Assembly: GCA_013205245.1 (NCBI GenBank)
Contig: JABMNH010000014.1
Span: forward strand, 1-64,000
DNA length: 64,000 nucleotides
Direction of reading: 5' to 3'
Source: Flavobacteriales bacterium
GTDB lineage: Bacteria; Bacteroidota; Bacteroidia; Flavobacteriales; Flavobacteriaceae
This document shows positions 43,791 to 53,728 of the stretch, one piece after another. The notes under the pieces are model-generated. The model searched no databases, was not told the origin of the DNA, and saw nothing but the letters and a program-made list of their open reading frames with translations. The position numbers and the translations under genes were made by a program. Positions within the stretch are counted from its first letter, which is position 1. Each line of letters opens with the position of its first letter.

Positions 43791-44333
43791 ATGAACCGAC
43801 TTATAAAAATAGATAAAACTTCAGATATTTTACCAGCATACAGACAGACACCTATCGCACTTTTGTTGGAATATCACAATCTTAACAAGCCTTTTGATGA
43901 TTATAATGATGCCCAACTTTTAGTAGGCATGTGTATGGATAACAGAAACCATCTTAACATTCCCGACAATTTTTCATTTATAATTCGTTCTGGCGGCGCC
44001 AATTTAAAATACAGCGAGTTTAAAGTGTCGTATGCCATTTCTATTGGCGGCATAAAACATATTGCTTTAATAGGTCACAATAATTGTGGCATGAGCAATC
44101 TTAAAGCACGTAAAGATGAATTTATAAAAGGTATGATAAATAATGCTGGTTGGTCAAAACAAAAAGCGACATCTCATTTTGTGAAATATGAAGTGAAATT
44201 CGAAATAGGAAATGAAATAGATTTTATTTTGAGTGAGACAAAAAGACTTCGCTTAAAATATCCAAAAATTTGCATTGCACCAATGCTCTATAAAGTAGAA
44301 GATAGGCGTTTGTATTTAATAAATGAAAACTAA
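43791..44333 (+). CDS. Beta-class carbonic anhydrase-like protein
   Basis: CMDNR (CxDxR) and HNNCGM (HxxC) zinc-site motifs, SGGAN; 180 aa. Confidence 0.78.
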   Translation: MNRLIKIDKTSDILPAYRQTPIALLLEYHNLNKPFDDYNDAQLLVGMCMDNRNHLNIPDNFSFIIRSGGANLKYSEFKVSYAISIGGIKHIALIGHNNCGMSNLKARKDEFIKGMINNAGWSKQKATSHFVKYEVKFEIGNEIDFILSETKRLRLKYPKICIAPMLYKVEDRRLYLINEN

Positions 44334-45192
44334 CATAAATACCACTTTAAAAAGAAGCCTTGTCTTATTAATAATTGTTCTTTTACATGTTAGTTTAGCA
44401 AAGGCGCAGAGTTTTACTGTTATGTCCTACAACATTCGTTACGACAATGATTGGGATACAAAAAATGCATGGAACGACAGAAAAGATAATATTGTAAAAC
44501 TGCTAACGGCCCAAAATCCAGATATTTTTGGCATACAAGAAGGCTTGGTAAATCAGGTAAAATTTATAGCCTATGCGCTTAAAAATCATAAATATATAGG
44601 CGTTGGTAGGGATGGTGGGAATAGTGGTGAGTTCTCTGCCATTTTTTATGACACCTCAAAATTTAAAGTTTTAAAAAGTGGCACCTTTTGGTTGTCAGAA
44701 ACGCCAGATAAAATCTCTAAAGGTTGGGATGCAGTTTTAAACAGAATCTGTACTTATGGCCTTTTTAAAAACTTAAAAACCCATAAAAAAGTGTGGGTTT
44801 TTAACACGCATTTTGATCATAAAGGATCTTTATCTAGAGAAAAATCGGCTGCATTAATCTTAAATAAAATACGTCAGATAAATACAAAAAAATATCCTGT
44901 TGTACTTACCGGCGATTTAAATACAAACCCTTCAGAAAAACCTGTCACACTTCTAAAAACTGAACTTGAAGACGCTTTAGATAAATCTGACAAACCTTTT
45001 ATCGGGCAAACCGGTACCTTTAACGGCTTTAATAATGAAGCGCCTGTGCTTATAAAAATTGATTATATTTTTATTAAAAACTTAAACGTAAGCAACTATA
45101 TACATATAGATGATAGGGTAAATAAAAAACATATCTCAGATCATTTACCCATTATGGCTATTTTAAACTTTAAAGAAGTGTCAAAAAACTGA
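44323..45192 (+). CDS. Secreted endonuclease/exonuclease/phosphatase family protein
   Basis: SYNIRYDNDWDTKNAWNDRKDNIV, GIQEGL, FNTHFDHKG, TGDLNTNPSE, ISDHLPIMA. Confidence 0.92.
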   Translation: MKTNINTTLKRSLVLLIIVLLHVSLAKAQSFTVMSYNIRYDNDWDTKNAWNDRKDNIVKLLTAQNPDIFGIQEGLVNQVKFIAYALKNHKYIGVGRDGGNSGEFSAIFYDTSKFKVLKSGTFWLSETPDKISKGWDAVLNRICTYGLFKNLKTHKKVWVFNTHFDHKGSLSREKSAALILNKIRQINTKKYPVVLTGDLNTNPSEKPVTLLKTELEDALDKSDKPFIGQTGTFNGFNNEAPVLIKIDYIFIKNLNVSNYIHIDDRVNKKHISDHLPIMAILNFKEVSKN

Positions 45193-45272
45193 AGCAAATC
45201 AGTTTATTAAACACTTTAATTGTAATATGTTAAATAATTTTATAAAAATTACCCTTTGTGTTTTATAAATAT

Positions 45273-45280
45273 TATCTTTG
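45273..45280 (+). promoter_or_regulatory. Bacteroidetes-type -7 element (TATCTTTG) upstream of the cold-shock gene
   Basis: TATCTTTG 30 bp before the ATG. Confidence 0.5.
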
Positions 45281-45310
45281 TTACTTTAACAACTTATTTA
45301 TAATCACATA

Positions 45311-45502
45311 ATGAAAAAAGGTACAGTAAAATTCTTTAATGAATCTAAAGGTTTTGGATTTATTACAGATGACGAAACAAACAAAGAATACTTTGTACAC
45401 GTTTCTGGATTAATTGATTCAGTTAATGAAGGTGATACAGTAGAATTCGAATTGGCAGAAGGTAGAAAAGGTTTAAACGCTGTAAATGTTAAAGCAATTT
45501 AA
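45311..45502 (+). CDS. Cold-shock domain protein (CspA family)
   Basis: MKKGTVKFFNESKGFGFITDD...KEYFVHVSGL (RNP-1/RNP-2). Confidence 0.97.
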   Translation: MKKGTVKFFNESKGFGFITDDETNKEYFVHVSGLIDSVNEGDTVEFELAEGRKGLNAVNVKAI

Positions 45503-45529
45503 TATTTAATTTTTAACTTTTTAAAATCT

Positions 45530-45557
45530 AAAAGTCCACACAATGTGTGGACTTTTT
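45530..45557. terminator. Rho-independent terminator
   Basis: AAAAGTCCACACAATGTGTGGACTTTTTTT. Confidence 0.88.
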
Positions 45558-45569
45558 TTATGCTCTTTT

Positions 45570-46214
45570 TTAACTCTTCTCTTTAAGCATAGGCACAAAT
45601 TTAAAATCGCCAAAAACGTGCTTTTCAAAATCCTTTTCACCTTTTCTAATAACCAATGTCATAATTTGTACATCTTTACCAACAGGAATAACCAAACGTC
45701 CACCTATTTTAAGCTGACTTAACAAAGCTTTCGGAATTACAGGTGCGCCTGCCGTTACAATAATACCATCAAAAGGGGCGAAATCTGGCAAACCTAAATA
45801 GCCGTCACCAAAACGCATTGCCTTAGGTCTGAATCCTAATTTGGGTAAAAATAGAGATGTTTTTTTATACAACTCTTGTTGGCGTTCTATGGTATATACT
45901 TTCGCTTTTAAAGAAATTAAAACAGCCGTTTGAAAGCCCGATCCTGTTCCTATTTCTAAAATACTTTGATTGGGTTTTACTTCTAATTTTTGTGTCTGAA
46001 AAGCAACTGTATAAGGTTGTGAAATGGTCTGATTGGCAGCTATAGGAAAAGCTTTGTCTTGATAAGCAAAGTTTTCGAAACTAGAATCCATAAATAAATG
46101 CCGTGGAATTTTCGCAATAGCCTTTAATACATTTGTATCGACTATTCCCTTATCCGATAAGGTTTTTACCAACTGATTTCTAAGCCCTTGATGTTTGAGT
46201 GTGTCTTTTAGCAA
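45570..46214 (-). CDS. pcm: Protein-L-isoaspartate O-methyltransferase
   Basis: IPRHLFMD, ISQPYTVAFQTQ, ILEIGTGSGFQTAVL, IIVTAGAPVIPKALLSQLKIGGRLVIPVG. Confidence 0.95.
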   Translation of the reverse strand: MLKDTLKHQGLRNQLVKTLSDKGIVDTNVLKAIAKIPRHLFMDSSFENFAYQDKAFPIAANQTISQPYTVAFQTQKLEVKPNQSILEIGTGSGFQTAVLISLKAKVYTIERQQELYKKTSLFLPKLGFRPKAMRFGDGYLGLPDFAPFDGIIVTAGAPVIPKALLSQLKIGGRLVIPVGKDVQIMTLVIRKGEKDFEKHVFGDFKFVPMLKEKS

Positions 46215-46286
46215 TCTCTTAAATTTGAGGACTTAAAAGTAGCGTTTTCTCCCTAAAGATTATTATTTTTGTTCAAAACAAAATTT

Positions 46287-47246
46287 ATGCTAAAAGTAGG
46301 TGTACTTGGCGCTGGCCATCTCGGTAAAATTCATTTAAAGTTACTACAACAATCTTCTAAATACCAATTAATTGGATTCTACGATCCAAATAAAAAAAAT
46401 GCAGCTCTGGTTGCAAAAGAGTTTGGTTATACAAAGTTTGACAACATTTTAGAACTTATAAAAGCCGTAGATGTTATTGATATTGTAACGCCTACCCTAT
46501 CTCATTACGATTGCGCCGTAGAAGCTATTAAAAATGGGAAACATATTTTTGTTGAAAAACCTATTACTACTACTGTTGCAGAAGCACATTCTTTACAAAA
46601 CTTACTTAAAGAGAAAAACATAAAAGGACAAGTGGGTCATGTAGAACGTTTTAATCCCGCTTTTTTAGCAGCCAAAGAAGCCATCAATAATCCTATGTTT
46701 ATAGAATCGCACCGGTTGGCAGAATTTAACCCACGTGGTACAGATGTGCCTGTGGTTTTAGATTTAATGATTCACGATATCGACATTATTTTAAGTGTGG
46801 TTCACAGCCCTATTAAACACATCAGCGCAAGCGGTGTATCAGTTATTAGCGATACGCCAGATATTGCCAATGCACGTATTGAATTCGAAAATGGCTGTGT
46901 GGCCAATCTTACGGCCAGTCGTATTTCTTTAAAAAATATGCGTAAAACGCGATTTTTTCAAAAAGACGCCTACATTTCAGTTGATTTTTTTGAAAAGAAA
47001 AGCGAAGTAGTACGCATGAAAGATGTGCCAGAAAATCCAGATGAATTTGCCATGATTTTACAAAATGCCGAAGGCGTTAAAAAGCAAATCTATTTTGAGA
47101 ATCCAAATGTGACAGAAAACAATGCCATTCTTGAAGAATTAGAAACTTTTGCCGATGCCATAAATAACAATACAACGCCAATTGTACCTTTTAAAGATGG
47201 TGCAAAAGCCTTAGAAGTAGCACAACAAATAATAGATAATTATTAA
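46287..47246 (+). CDS. Gfo/Idh/MocA family oxidoreductase
   Basis: VGVLGAGHLGKIHLK, GKHIFVEKPITTTVAEA, VGHVERFNPAF. Start moved from TTG 46269 to ATG 46287. Confidence 0.93.
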   Translation: MLKVGVLGAGHLGKIHLKLLQQSSKYQLIGFYDPNKKNAALVAKEFGYTKFDNILELIKAVDVIDIVTPTLSHYDCAVEAIKNGKHIFVEKPITTTVAEAHSLQNLLKEKNIKGQVGHVERFNPAFLAAKEAINNPMFIESHRLAEFNPRGTDVPVVLDLMIHDIDIILSVVHSPIKHISASGVSVISDTPDIANARIEFENGCVANLTASRISLKNMRKTRFFQKDAYISVDFFEKKSEVVRMKDVPENPDEFAMILQNAEGVKKQIYFENPNVTENNAILEELETFADAINNNTTPIVPFKDGAKALEVAQQIIDNY

Positions 47247-47256
47247 AATATTTACA

Positions 47257-48144
47257 ATGAAAAATGTAGCAGTTATTGGTGCAGGTACTATGGGAAATGG
47301 TATTGCACACACATTTGCACAATTTGGATATAATGTTCACTTAATTGATATCAGCCAAGAAGCTCTAGATAAAGGCATGGCTGCTATTGTCAAAAATTTG
47401 GACAGAATGCTTGCTAAAGATAAAATTACCGAAGCCGAAAAAAAAGCAACTATAGCTAATATTACAAGCTTTACGGATATTAAAACAGGGGTTCAAAAAA
47501 CAGATTTGGTTGTAGAAGCAGCTACAGAAAATAGCGATTTAAAATTGCGCATTTTTAAAGAATTAGATGCCGTTTGCCCAAAGGATACCATTTTGGCAAG
47601 CAATACTTCATCAATTTCTATTACCAAAATTGCATCGGTAACAAACAGACCAGATAAAGTTATTGGCATGCACTTTATGAATCCGGTACCAGTAATGAAA
47701 TTGGTAGAAATAATTCGTGGTTATTCTACTTCTAATGCCGTTACCGAATTAATAATGGACATCTCAAAAAAGTTGAATAAAGTTCCTGTAGAAGTCAATG
47801 ATTACCCTGGCTTTATCGCCAACCGAATTTTGATGCCAATGCTAAACGAAGCTATTTACGCACTTTACGAAGGTGTGGCAGGTGTTTACGAAATTGATAC
47901 TGTTATGAAACTAGGTATGGCGCATCCGATGGGTCCTTTACAACTAGCTGATTTTATTGGTTTAGATGTGTGTCTGTCAATTTTAAATGTGCTTTACGAT
48001 GGTTTTGGAAATCCAAAATACGCACCGTGTCCGCTATTGGTAAATATGGTTACCGCAGGTAAAACTGGCGTAAAATCTGGTGAAGGTTTTTATGATTATA
48101 CTGCGTCTAGAAAAGCTGAAAAAATTGCAAAACAATTTGTTTAG
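47257..48144 (+). CDS. 3-hydroxyacyl-CoA / 3-hydroxybutyryl-CoA dehydrogenase
   Basis: VAVIGAGTMGNGIAHTFAQFGY, ASNTSSISITKIAS, GMHFMNPVPVMKLVEIIRG, GFIANRILMPMLNEA. Confidence 0.95.
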   Translation: MKNVAVIGAGTMGNGIAHTFAQFGYNVHLIDISQEALDKGMAAIVKNLDRMLAKDKITEAEKKATIANITSFTDIKTGVQKTDLVVEAATENSDLKLRIFKELDAVCPKDTILASNTSSISITKIASVTNRPDKVIGMHFMNPVPVMKLVEIIRGYSTSNAVTELIMDISKKLNKVPVEVNDYPGFIANRILMPMLNEAIYALYEGVAGVYEIDTVMKLGMAHPMGPLQLADFIGLDVCLSILNVLYDGFGNPKYAPCPLLVNMVTAGKTGVKSGEGFYDYTASRKAEKIAKQFV

Positions 48145-48769
48145 ACTTGTACTTCTCTGTTCAGTACTCTACTTGTGCTCTTTAACTTTGAGTGCACAAA
48201 ATAGAGTGTGGTACGCTCCTACCAAAATCGGTTTTATGTATGGATATGGCGACCAGAGAGGCGCCTTTTTAAAGGATAAAGATTATAGTTATAGCTCTAA
48301 TACTATTAGAGCCCAGTTATACTATCCGATAAGGAAAGGTAAATTGAGTTTAGACTTAGTTGTAGAACCAACCATTGGTTTTGCCAAACATCAGCTTTTA
48401 AATTTCTACTTTATAGAACCAGATCAACCCGACTATTTGGCTAAACGAGAAGAATTTACACAAAGTAAACTATTGACAGAATATATTTTAACTGCCAGTT
48501 TGATTTTACGCCATAAAATATACAAATCAAATAGTTTTTATATAATTGTAGGTTTTGGCCCCATGATAATTAGCAAACGTACAGAACGTTTGGCTAAAGG
48601 TTTTGCTTTTTCTGACACTATAGGTCTGGGTATTACTACCAAGATTGCAAAAAAAACTTATTTTGATATAAGAGCACGTCTAAGACATTTATCTAATGCC
48701 GAATTACAACACCCAAATAGTGGTATTAATATAGCTACTCTAGAAGCTGGTTTTAGTTTTGATTTATAA
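48080..48769 (+). CDS. Acyloxyacyl hydrolase / PagL-like outer-membrane protein
   Basis: Signal-like LVLLCSVLYLCSLTLSAQ, C-terminal RLRHLSNAELQHPNSGIN (PagL-type His/Ser motif), beta-rich. The true start may be downstream of 48080. Confidence 0.75.
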   Translation: MKVFMIILRLEKLKKLQNNLFRLVLLCSVLYLCSLTLSAQNRVWYAPTKIGFMYGYGDQRGAFLKDKDYSYSSNTIRAQLYYPIRKGKLSLDLVVEPTIGFAKHQLLNFYFIEPDQPDYLAKREEFTQSKLLTEYILTASLILRHKIYKSNSFYIIVGFGPMIISKRTERLAKGFAFSDTIGLGITTKIAKKTYFDIRARLRHLSNAELQHPNSGINIATLEAGFSFDL

Positions 48770-49144
48770 CCAGCGTAAAAAATAATTCATCATTTTTGCT
48801 TTAAGCTCTACATTTAATTTATTAAATGTGGCCATTTCTTCGCTTAACAATACCTGATTTGAACGATGTGAATTATCTACTTTATCTAAATCGGTTAATT
48901 TATCAAGTAAATTCATTTTAAACTTAATACGGTGCTTTAACTTATTTAAAGCATCTTTTTCATTTGCTATTTTGTTTTGAAACTTTTCTAAAGGCACCAT
49001 GGCCTCTTGACCTAAGTTTCTGATAGACAATTCTCCTAATTTTTTTTCAAAAAAACCTAACTCTTCTTTATGAAATTTAAGTTCTCTTAACCACACATCT
49101 AAATTAAATTTTAAATCACCCAAATGTAGCAATTGTGTCTCCAT
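48764..49144 (-). CDS. Hypothetical helical protein
   Basis: 126 aa, charged helical composition; own ATG; convergent and slightly overlapping with 48080..48769. Confidence 0.5.
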   Translation of the reverse strand: METQLLHLGDLKFNLDVWLRELKFHKEELGFFEKKLGELSIRNLGQEAMVPLEKFQNKIANEKDALNKLKHRIKFKMNLLDKLTDLDKVDNSHRSNQVLLSEEMATFNKLNVELKAKMMNYFLRWL

Positions 49145-49266
49145 AGTTCTTAAGTTTTAAATTAACCCCATAAAGTTAAATAAAAAACAGAAACTAAACT
49201 CTGATTTATGTCATAATTTTAACAGTAAAATTTAGCCTTAATCCCTTATAAAAAAAGCACTAAAAA

Positions 49267-49296
49267 AGACGCTTAAAAATAAGCGCCTTTTTTATC
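49267..49296. terminator. Rho-independent terminator at the end of the MacAB-like operon
   Basis: AAAAAAGACGCTTAAAAATAAGCGCCTTTTTT. Confidence 0.75.
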
Positions 49297-49315
49297 AATT
49301 ATATTTGTTATCTAT

Positions 49316-50440
49316 TTAATTATTATTATCCTTTTTCTCATCATCTTTCTTGGCTTTATTCCATACTTTAATTTCATCTTCTGGACCTACTCCTTTTAAA
49401 ACTTCAACGTTTATACCATCAGATAAGCCTAATTCAACATCACGCTTTTCAAACTCTTGGTCTCCCTTTTTAATTTCAACATAAGGTTTTTCCGTTTTTT
49501 TATCAAACTTTAAAAGCGATTCTTTAATTGACAACACACTATCTCTTCTGTCTAAAATTATTGAAGCATTGGCACTATAACCAGCTCTTATAAAATAATC
49601 TTTATCTAATTTAACATCGGCTTTAATTTTAAATTGAACAGCGCCATTTTCTTCAGTTCCTTTTGGGGCAATAAAATTTAATTTTGCTTTAAATTCTTTT
49701 TTACCAATAGCGCCAAGTGTTACATTTAAGATTGTTCCTTTTTTAAGTTTTCCAACTTCGGCTTCGTCTACCCTACCTTCAAAAATCATTTTACTTAAAT
49801 CGGCTATAGAAGCAATTGTAGTTCCTGCATTAAAACTGTTACTTTGTATCACTTGATCGCCTTCCTTTACAGGGATTTCTAATATAATACCAGTCATAGT
49901 GGCTCTAATATTGGTATTAGCCACGCCGCCAAGACCAGAAGTTGATCCTTTTTTGATGATATCATAATCGCCAAGAGCATTTTTTAAATCTTGCTGTGAC
50001 TGAAAATAAGGAAGTTCAACTTTTTCAAAATCAGATTTAGAAATAACACCTTTATCAAATAAGGCTTTGTTACGTAAGTAGTTAATTTCGGCGTTTTTAA
50101 GCTGAATTTTCACAGTTTCAACACGACCTTTAGCACTATTTAATGATTGCACATTTGGCACAACTCTAACGGTAGCAATTAAATCGCCTTTATTAACTTT
50201 AGCACCTTCTTCTAAGAAAATAGTTTCAATAATACCTGCAATTTGAGGTTTCACTAGAATTTCTTCTAAAGGAACTACTTTTCCTGTGGCTACGGCTTTA
50301 TTAATAATAGTTGCTTTAAAAGCCTTTTCTGTAGTATATTCTATGGGTGATTTTGCGTTTTTCTTAGCAAACCATATCATGATGGCTAAAAATAATATAC
50401 CGAATACGCTAAATAAAATAATTTTTACTGTTTTGTTCAT
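49316..50440 (-). CDS. Efflux periplasmic adaptor subunit (HlyD/MacA-like)
   Basis: VPLEEILVKPQIAGIIETIFLEEGAKVNKGDLIATV lipoyl/barrel-sandwich motif, N-terminal TM. Confidence 0.92.
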   Translation of the reverse strand: MNKTVKIILFSVFGILFLAIMIWFAKKNAKSPIEYTTEKAFKATIINKAVATGKVVPLEEILVKPQIAGIIETIFLEEGAKVNKGDLIATVRVVPNVQSLNSAKGRVETVKIQLKNAEINYLRNKALFDKGVISKSDFEKVELPYFQSQQDLKNALGDYDIIKKGSTSGLGGVANTNIRATMTGIILEIPVKEGDQVIQSNSFNAGTTIASIADLSKMIFEGRVDEAEVGKLKKGTILNVTLGAIGKKEFKAKLNFIAPKGTEENGAVQFKIKADVKLDKDYFIRAGYSANASIILDRRDSVLSIKESLLKFDKKTEKPYVEIKKGDQEFEKRDVELGLSDGINVEVLKGVGPEDEIKVWNKAKKDDEKKDNNN

Positions 50441-50452
50441 GATTTTAAATTT

Positions 50453-51697
50453 TTATTCTTCTCTTAATGCTTCTATTGGTTTTATGCTTACAGCGCGTTG
50501 CGCTGGTATTAATCCTATTAAAGTTCCTAAAATGACCAGAGTTCCAAAGGCTATTAAAATGACTGGAATATCTACTGTAGGGTTTGTTAATGCGGCATCT
50601 GGACCTTTACCCATTGTGGCATCAATGAGCATCAAAACTAATCCGCCTGCAATGATTCCTAAAGCACCTGCAATACTAGTTAAAAATACAGATTCTAGTA
50701 TTATTTGCCTTTTAATTTCCCAAGGTGTAGCGCCTAATGCACGCCTAACGCCAATTTCTTTGGTGCGTTCTTTAACTGTTATTAACAATATATTTCCGAT
50801 GGCAAATACACCAGCAATTAAAGTTGCAATACCTACAAACCAAGTTAAAAATTGCATACCTGTTAAAAATCCTGTTACTTTAGCTATTTCTTTTCCTAAA
50901 TTAAAGCTTCCAAAAGCCCTGCTGTCTTCTGGATTTACTTTATGAAGATTTTTTAATAATAATTTTACATCAATTTCTATTTGCGAAATATCAAATTCTG
51001 GTTTTCCTGTTATCATCAACCAGCCAATGGTGTTGCCTCTATTGTAAACTTGTTGAAATGTTGTAAACGGAATATGAATATTACCTTGAGGCCCTCCTGT
51101 TCTAACAGAACCCTCTTTATACATGCCAACCAGTTTATAATTAATATTGTTAATTTTAATGTATTGACCAATTGGATACTCGTCTTTATCAAACAATTGT
51201 TTGTAAATTTCTTCTTCTATAACACAGACTTTTTTATTTTCGTGGATATCATTATCATTGATAAACCTTCCCCAAACCATGTCCTTTTTTTGAACCTTAT
51301 CTAATTCAGGATAATCACCATAAATACCAAAAGTTCCAGATTTAAAATTATTAGTTGCTACAGCTTGTGTTTGATGTCTTGGCACTACAAAATCAAGTCC
51401 TTTAATCTCTCTCCTAATATTGTCTAAATCAGTCATTTTTAATGTGAGTCTTCTGCCTTCTTGAAATCCTTTAAAAGGTTCGCTTGTGGCTTGTGCCCAT
51501 ACAAAAACACTATTGGTAGCAAAGCTTCCAAATAATTTATTAAAATTATTTTCAACACCTTTTGCTGCTCCTAGTAAAACAACCAATAAAAATATGCCCC
51601 ACATAACACCAATTATGGTAATACCCGTACGTATTTTATTTTTACGAATACTGCTGTAAATTTCTTGCCATGTATCTATGTCAAATAAAAACTTCAT
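50453..51697 (-). CDS. ABC transporter permease (MacB/FtsX family)
   Basis: KIRTGITIIGVMWGIFLLVVLLG, ITVKERTKEIGVRRALGATPWEIKRQII, IPAQRAVSIKPIEALREE. Confidence 0.94.
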   Translation of the reverse strand: MKFLFDIDTWQEIYSSIRKNKIRTGITIIGVMWGIFLLVVLLGAAKGVENNFNKLFGSFATNSVFVWAQATSEPFKGFQEGRRLTLKMTDLDNIRREIKGLDFVVPRHQTQAVATNNFKSGTFGIYGDYPELDKVQKKDMVWGRFINDNDIHENKKVCVIEEEIYKQLFDKDEYPIGQYIKINNINYKLVGMYKEGSVRTGGPQGNIHIPFTTFQQVYNRGNTIGWLMITGKPEFDISQIEIDVKLLLKNLHKVNPEDSRAFGSFNLGKEIAKVTGFLTGMQFLTWFVGIATLIAGVFAIGNILLITVKERTKEIGVRRALGATPWEIKRQIILESVFLTSIAGALGIIAGGLVLMLIDATMGKGPDAALTNPTVDIPVILIAFGTLVILGTLIGLIPAQRAVSIKPIEALREE

Positions 51698-51700
51698 AAA

Positions 51701-52933
51701 TTATTCGTCGTTTAGTGCTACTATTGGTTTTATACTTGCCGCTCTTTTTGCAGGAATATAACCCGCAATTGTGCCAGAGATTATTAAAATTATTGTGGCG
51801 CCAACAACAACATAATTTTCAACACTCGGATTTAAAATAAAATATTTTTCGAGACTACTACCTAATGCTTTTAGGGCAAATACCCCCAGCATTAATCCGG
51901 CATAACCGGCAATAGCAGTCACAAAAATAGATTCCATCATTATCATACCTATAATAGATTTTGGTGTGGCTCCCAAAGCTTTTCTAATACCTAATTCTTT
52001 GGTACGTTCTTTTACTATAAAAACCATAATATTACTAATGCCTATAACGCCGGCAATGAGTGTGCCTATACCAATAAAAAGTATGATTATATTCAATACC
52101 ATCATAAATGACTGGACATTTTTTGTGCCTTCGGCATAATTACGAACGCGAATGCCTGCCTGATCTCTAGGATCTACTTTGTGTTTTTCTTTTAAAACTT
52201 TTGTCAATAAATTGGTAAATTTCAAAGCTTTGTCTACACTTAAACTTGGATTATAGGTAAAGCCAAAATTATCTATATCTTCATTATTGCGATACATGCC
52301 TTGGGCTGTTGTGAAAGGTGTGTATATATACCTCTCATCATTATCGCCTCCAGGATCATTAAATACACCTATTACTTGATAAGAGATACCATCTAAAATG
52401 ATGTTTTTACCTAAGGCATATCTATTTCCAAACAAATCTTTTTCTACCAATCTGCCAATGGCAACAACTTTTGATCTTCTTTTTAAATCTAAAACACTTA
52501 TAAAGCGTCCGTCTTGCATAACAGCCGACTCTAATGGTAAATAATCTGGATAAACACCTCTTACCGTATATCTGTTTTGTTCACCCTTATATATTGCTTG
52601 TACATTATTCCTTTGAATATTTGGGCTAAAAAACTGAATATCATCTTCAAATTTCTCATTAATGAACTTAATGTCTTCGTTTTTAAACTGAATTCTTCTA
52701 CCACTTTGTAAACCTTTATAAGGCTTTGTAGTCTTACCTGGATTTATATAAACCGAGTTTTGCGCATCGCCAGCAAATTGTTTTTCGAATGTGTGTTTTA
52801 GACCATTTCCGACGCCAAACAATAGGGTGAAAAGCAAAATAGCAAAAGCAATTGTAAAACCAGACAACGCTGTTCTTAGCTTATTTTTGCCAAGCGTTTG
52901 AAAAATTTCTATCCAACGATCTAAATCAAACAT
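51701..52933 (-). CDS. ABC transporter permease (MacB/FtsX family)
   Basis: KLRTALSGFTIAFAILLFTLLFG, IVKERTKELGIRKALGATPKSII, IPAKRAASIKPIVALNDE. Confidence 0.94.
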   Translation of the reverse strand: MFDLDRWIEIFQTLGKNKLRTALSGFTIAFAILLFTLLFGVGNGLKHTFEKQFAGDAQNSVYINPGKTTKPYKGLQSGRRIQFKNEDIKFINEKFEDDIQFFSPNIQRNNVQAIYKGEQNRYTVRGVYPDYLPLESAVMQDGRFISVLDLKRRSKVVAIGRLVEKDLFGNRYALGKNIILDGISYQVIGVFNDPGGDNDERYIYTPFTTAQGMYRNNEDIDNFGFTYNPSLSVDKALKFTNLLTKVLKEKHKVDPRDQAGIRVRNYAEGTKNVQSFMMVLNIIILFIGIGTLIAGVIGISNIMVFIVKERTKELGIRKALGATPKSIIGMIMMESIFVTAIAGYAGLMLGVFALKALGSSLEKYFILNPSVENYVVVGATIILIISGTIAGYIPAKRAASIKPIVALNDE

Positions 52934-52936
52934 AAT

Positions 52937-53629
52937 TTATACTGTAGCTTTTTTAATTACGCGTTCATCACTAATAATAACGCCATCTTTTAAACGCACT
53001 ATTCTATCTGTTTCTGCGGCAATATCTTCTTCGTGTGTTATTACAAATACTGTCATCCCTTCACGGTTAATTCCTTTAAGCAATTCCATAACGGCATGAG
53101 AAGTGGTTGAGTCTAATGCTCCTGTTGGCTCATCGGCTAAAACCACTTTAGGATTTGTAACCAAAGCACGTGCTATAGCCACACGTTGTTTTTCGCCACC
53201 AGAAAGTTCGCTTGGCAAATGGTTTGCCCTATCTTTTAAACCAACTTTGTCTAAATATTGTAAGGCTATTTCTTGACGTTCTTTTCTACCAATACCTTGA
53301 TAATATAATGGTAATGATACATTTTCTAAGGCCGTTTTATAGTTTATTAAATTAAATGACTGAAATACGAACCCTAAAAATTTATTTCTAAGAATAGCTG
53401 CTTTTTTCTCGTTTAGGTTTTCTATACGCTGGCCGTTAAGAATATAATCTCCTGAGTCATGAGTATCTAATAAACCCACAATGTTTAAAAGTGTTGATTT
53501 ACCAGAGCCCGAAGAGCCCATAATAGATACAAACTCGCCTTCTTTAATATGTAAATCTAGACCTTTTAAAACGTGTAAAGATTCTTTACCAATGGGATAA
53601 GATTTGTGTAAATTATGTAGTTTAATCAT
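52937..53629 (-). CDS. ABC transporter ATP-binding protein (MacB/LolD type)
   Basis: [42 protein letters not shown]. Confidence 0.96.
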   Translation of the reverse strand: MIKLHNLHKSYPIGKESLHVLKGLDLHIKEGEFVSIMGSSGSGKSTLLNIVGLLDTHDSGDYILNGQRIENLNEKKAAILRNKFLGFVFQSFNLINYKTALENVSLPLYYQGIGRKERQEIALQYLDKVGLKDRANHLPSELSGGEKQRVAIARALVTNPKVVLADEPTGALDSTTSHAVMELLKGINREGMTVFVITHEEDIAAETDRIVRLKDGVIISDERVIKKATV

Positions 53630-53728
53630 TAATTGATATTTTTATAGCGAAATTAATTATTGTGTGTGTTTTTAGCTCCTAATTATTTGTTAAAAACTTA
53701 ACTTATTTACAGTAATTAAACTCTAAAT

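Noticed and set aside
50286-50945. 219-aa + strand ORF
   Set aside because: Antisense across the adaptor and FtsX-permease genes, which have clear conserved domains; no recognisable protein features. A shadow ORF.
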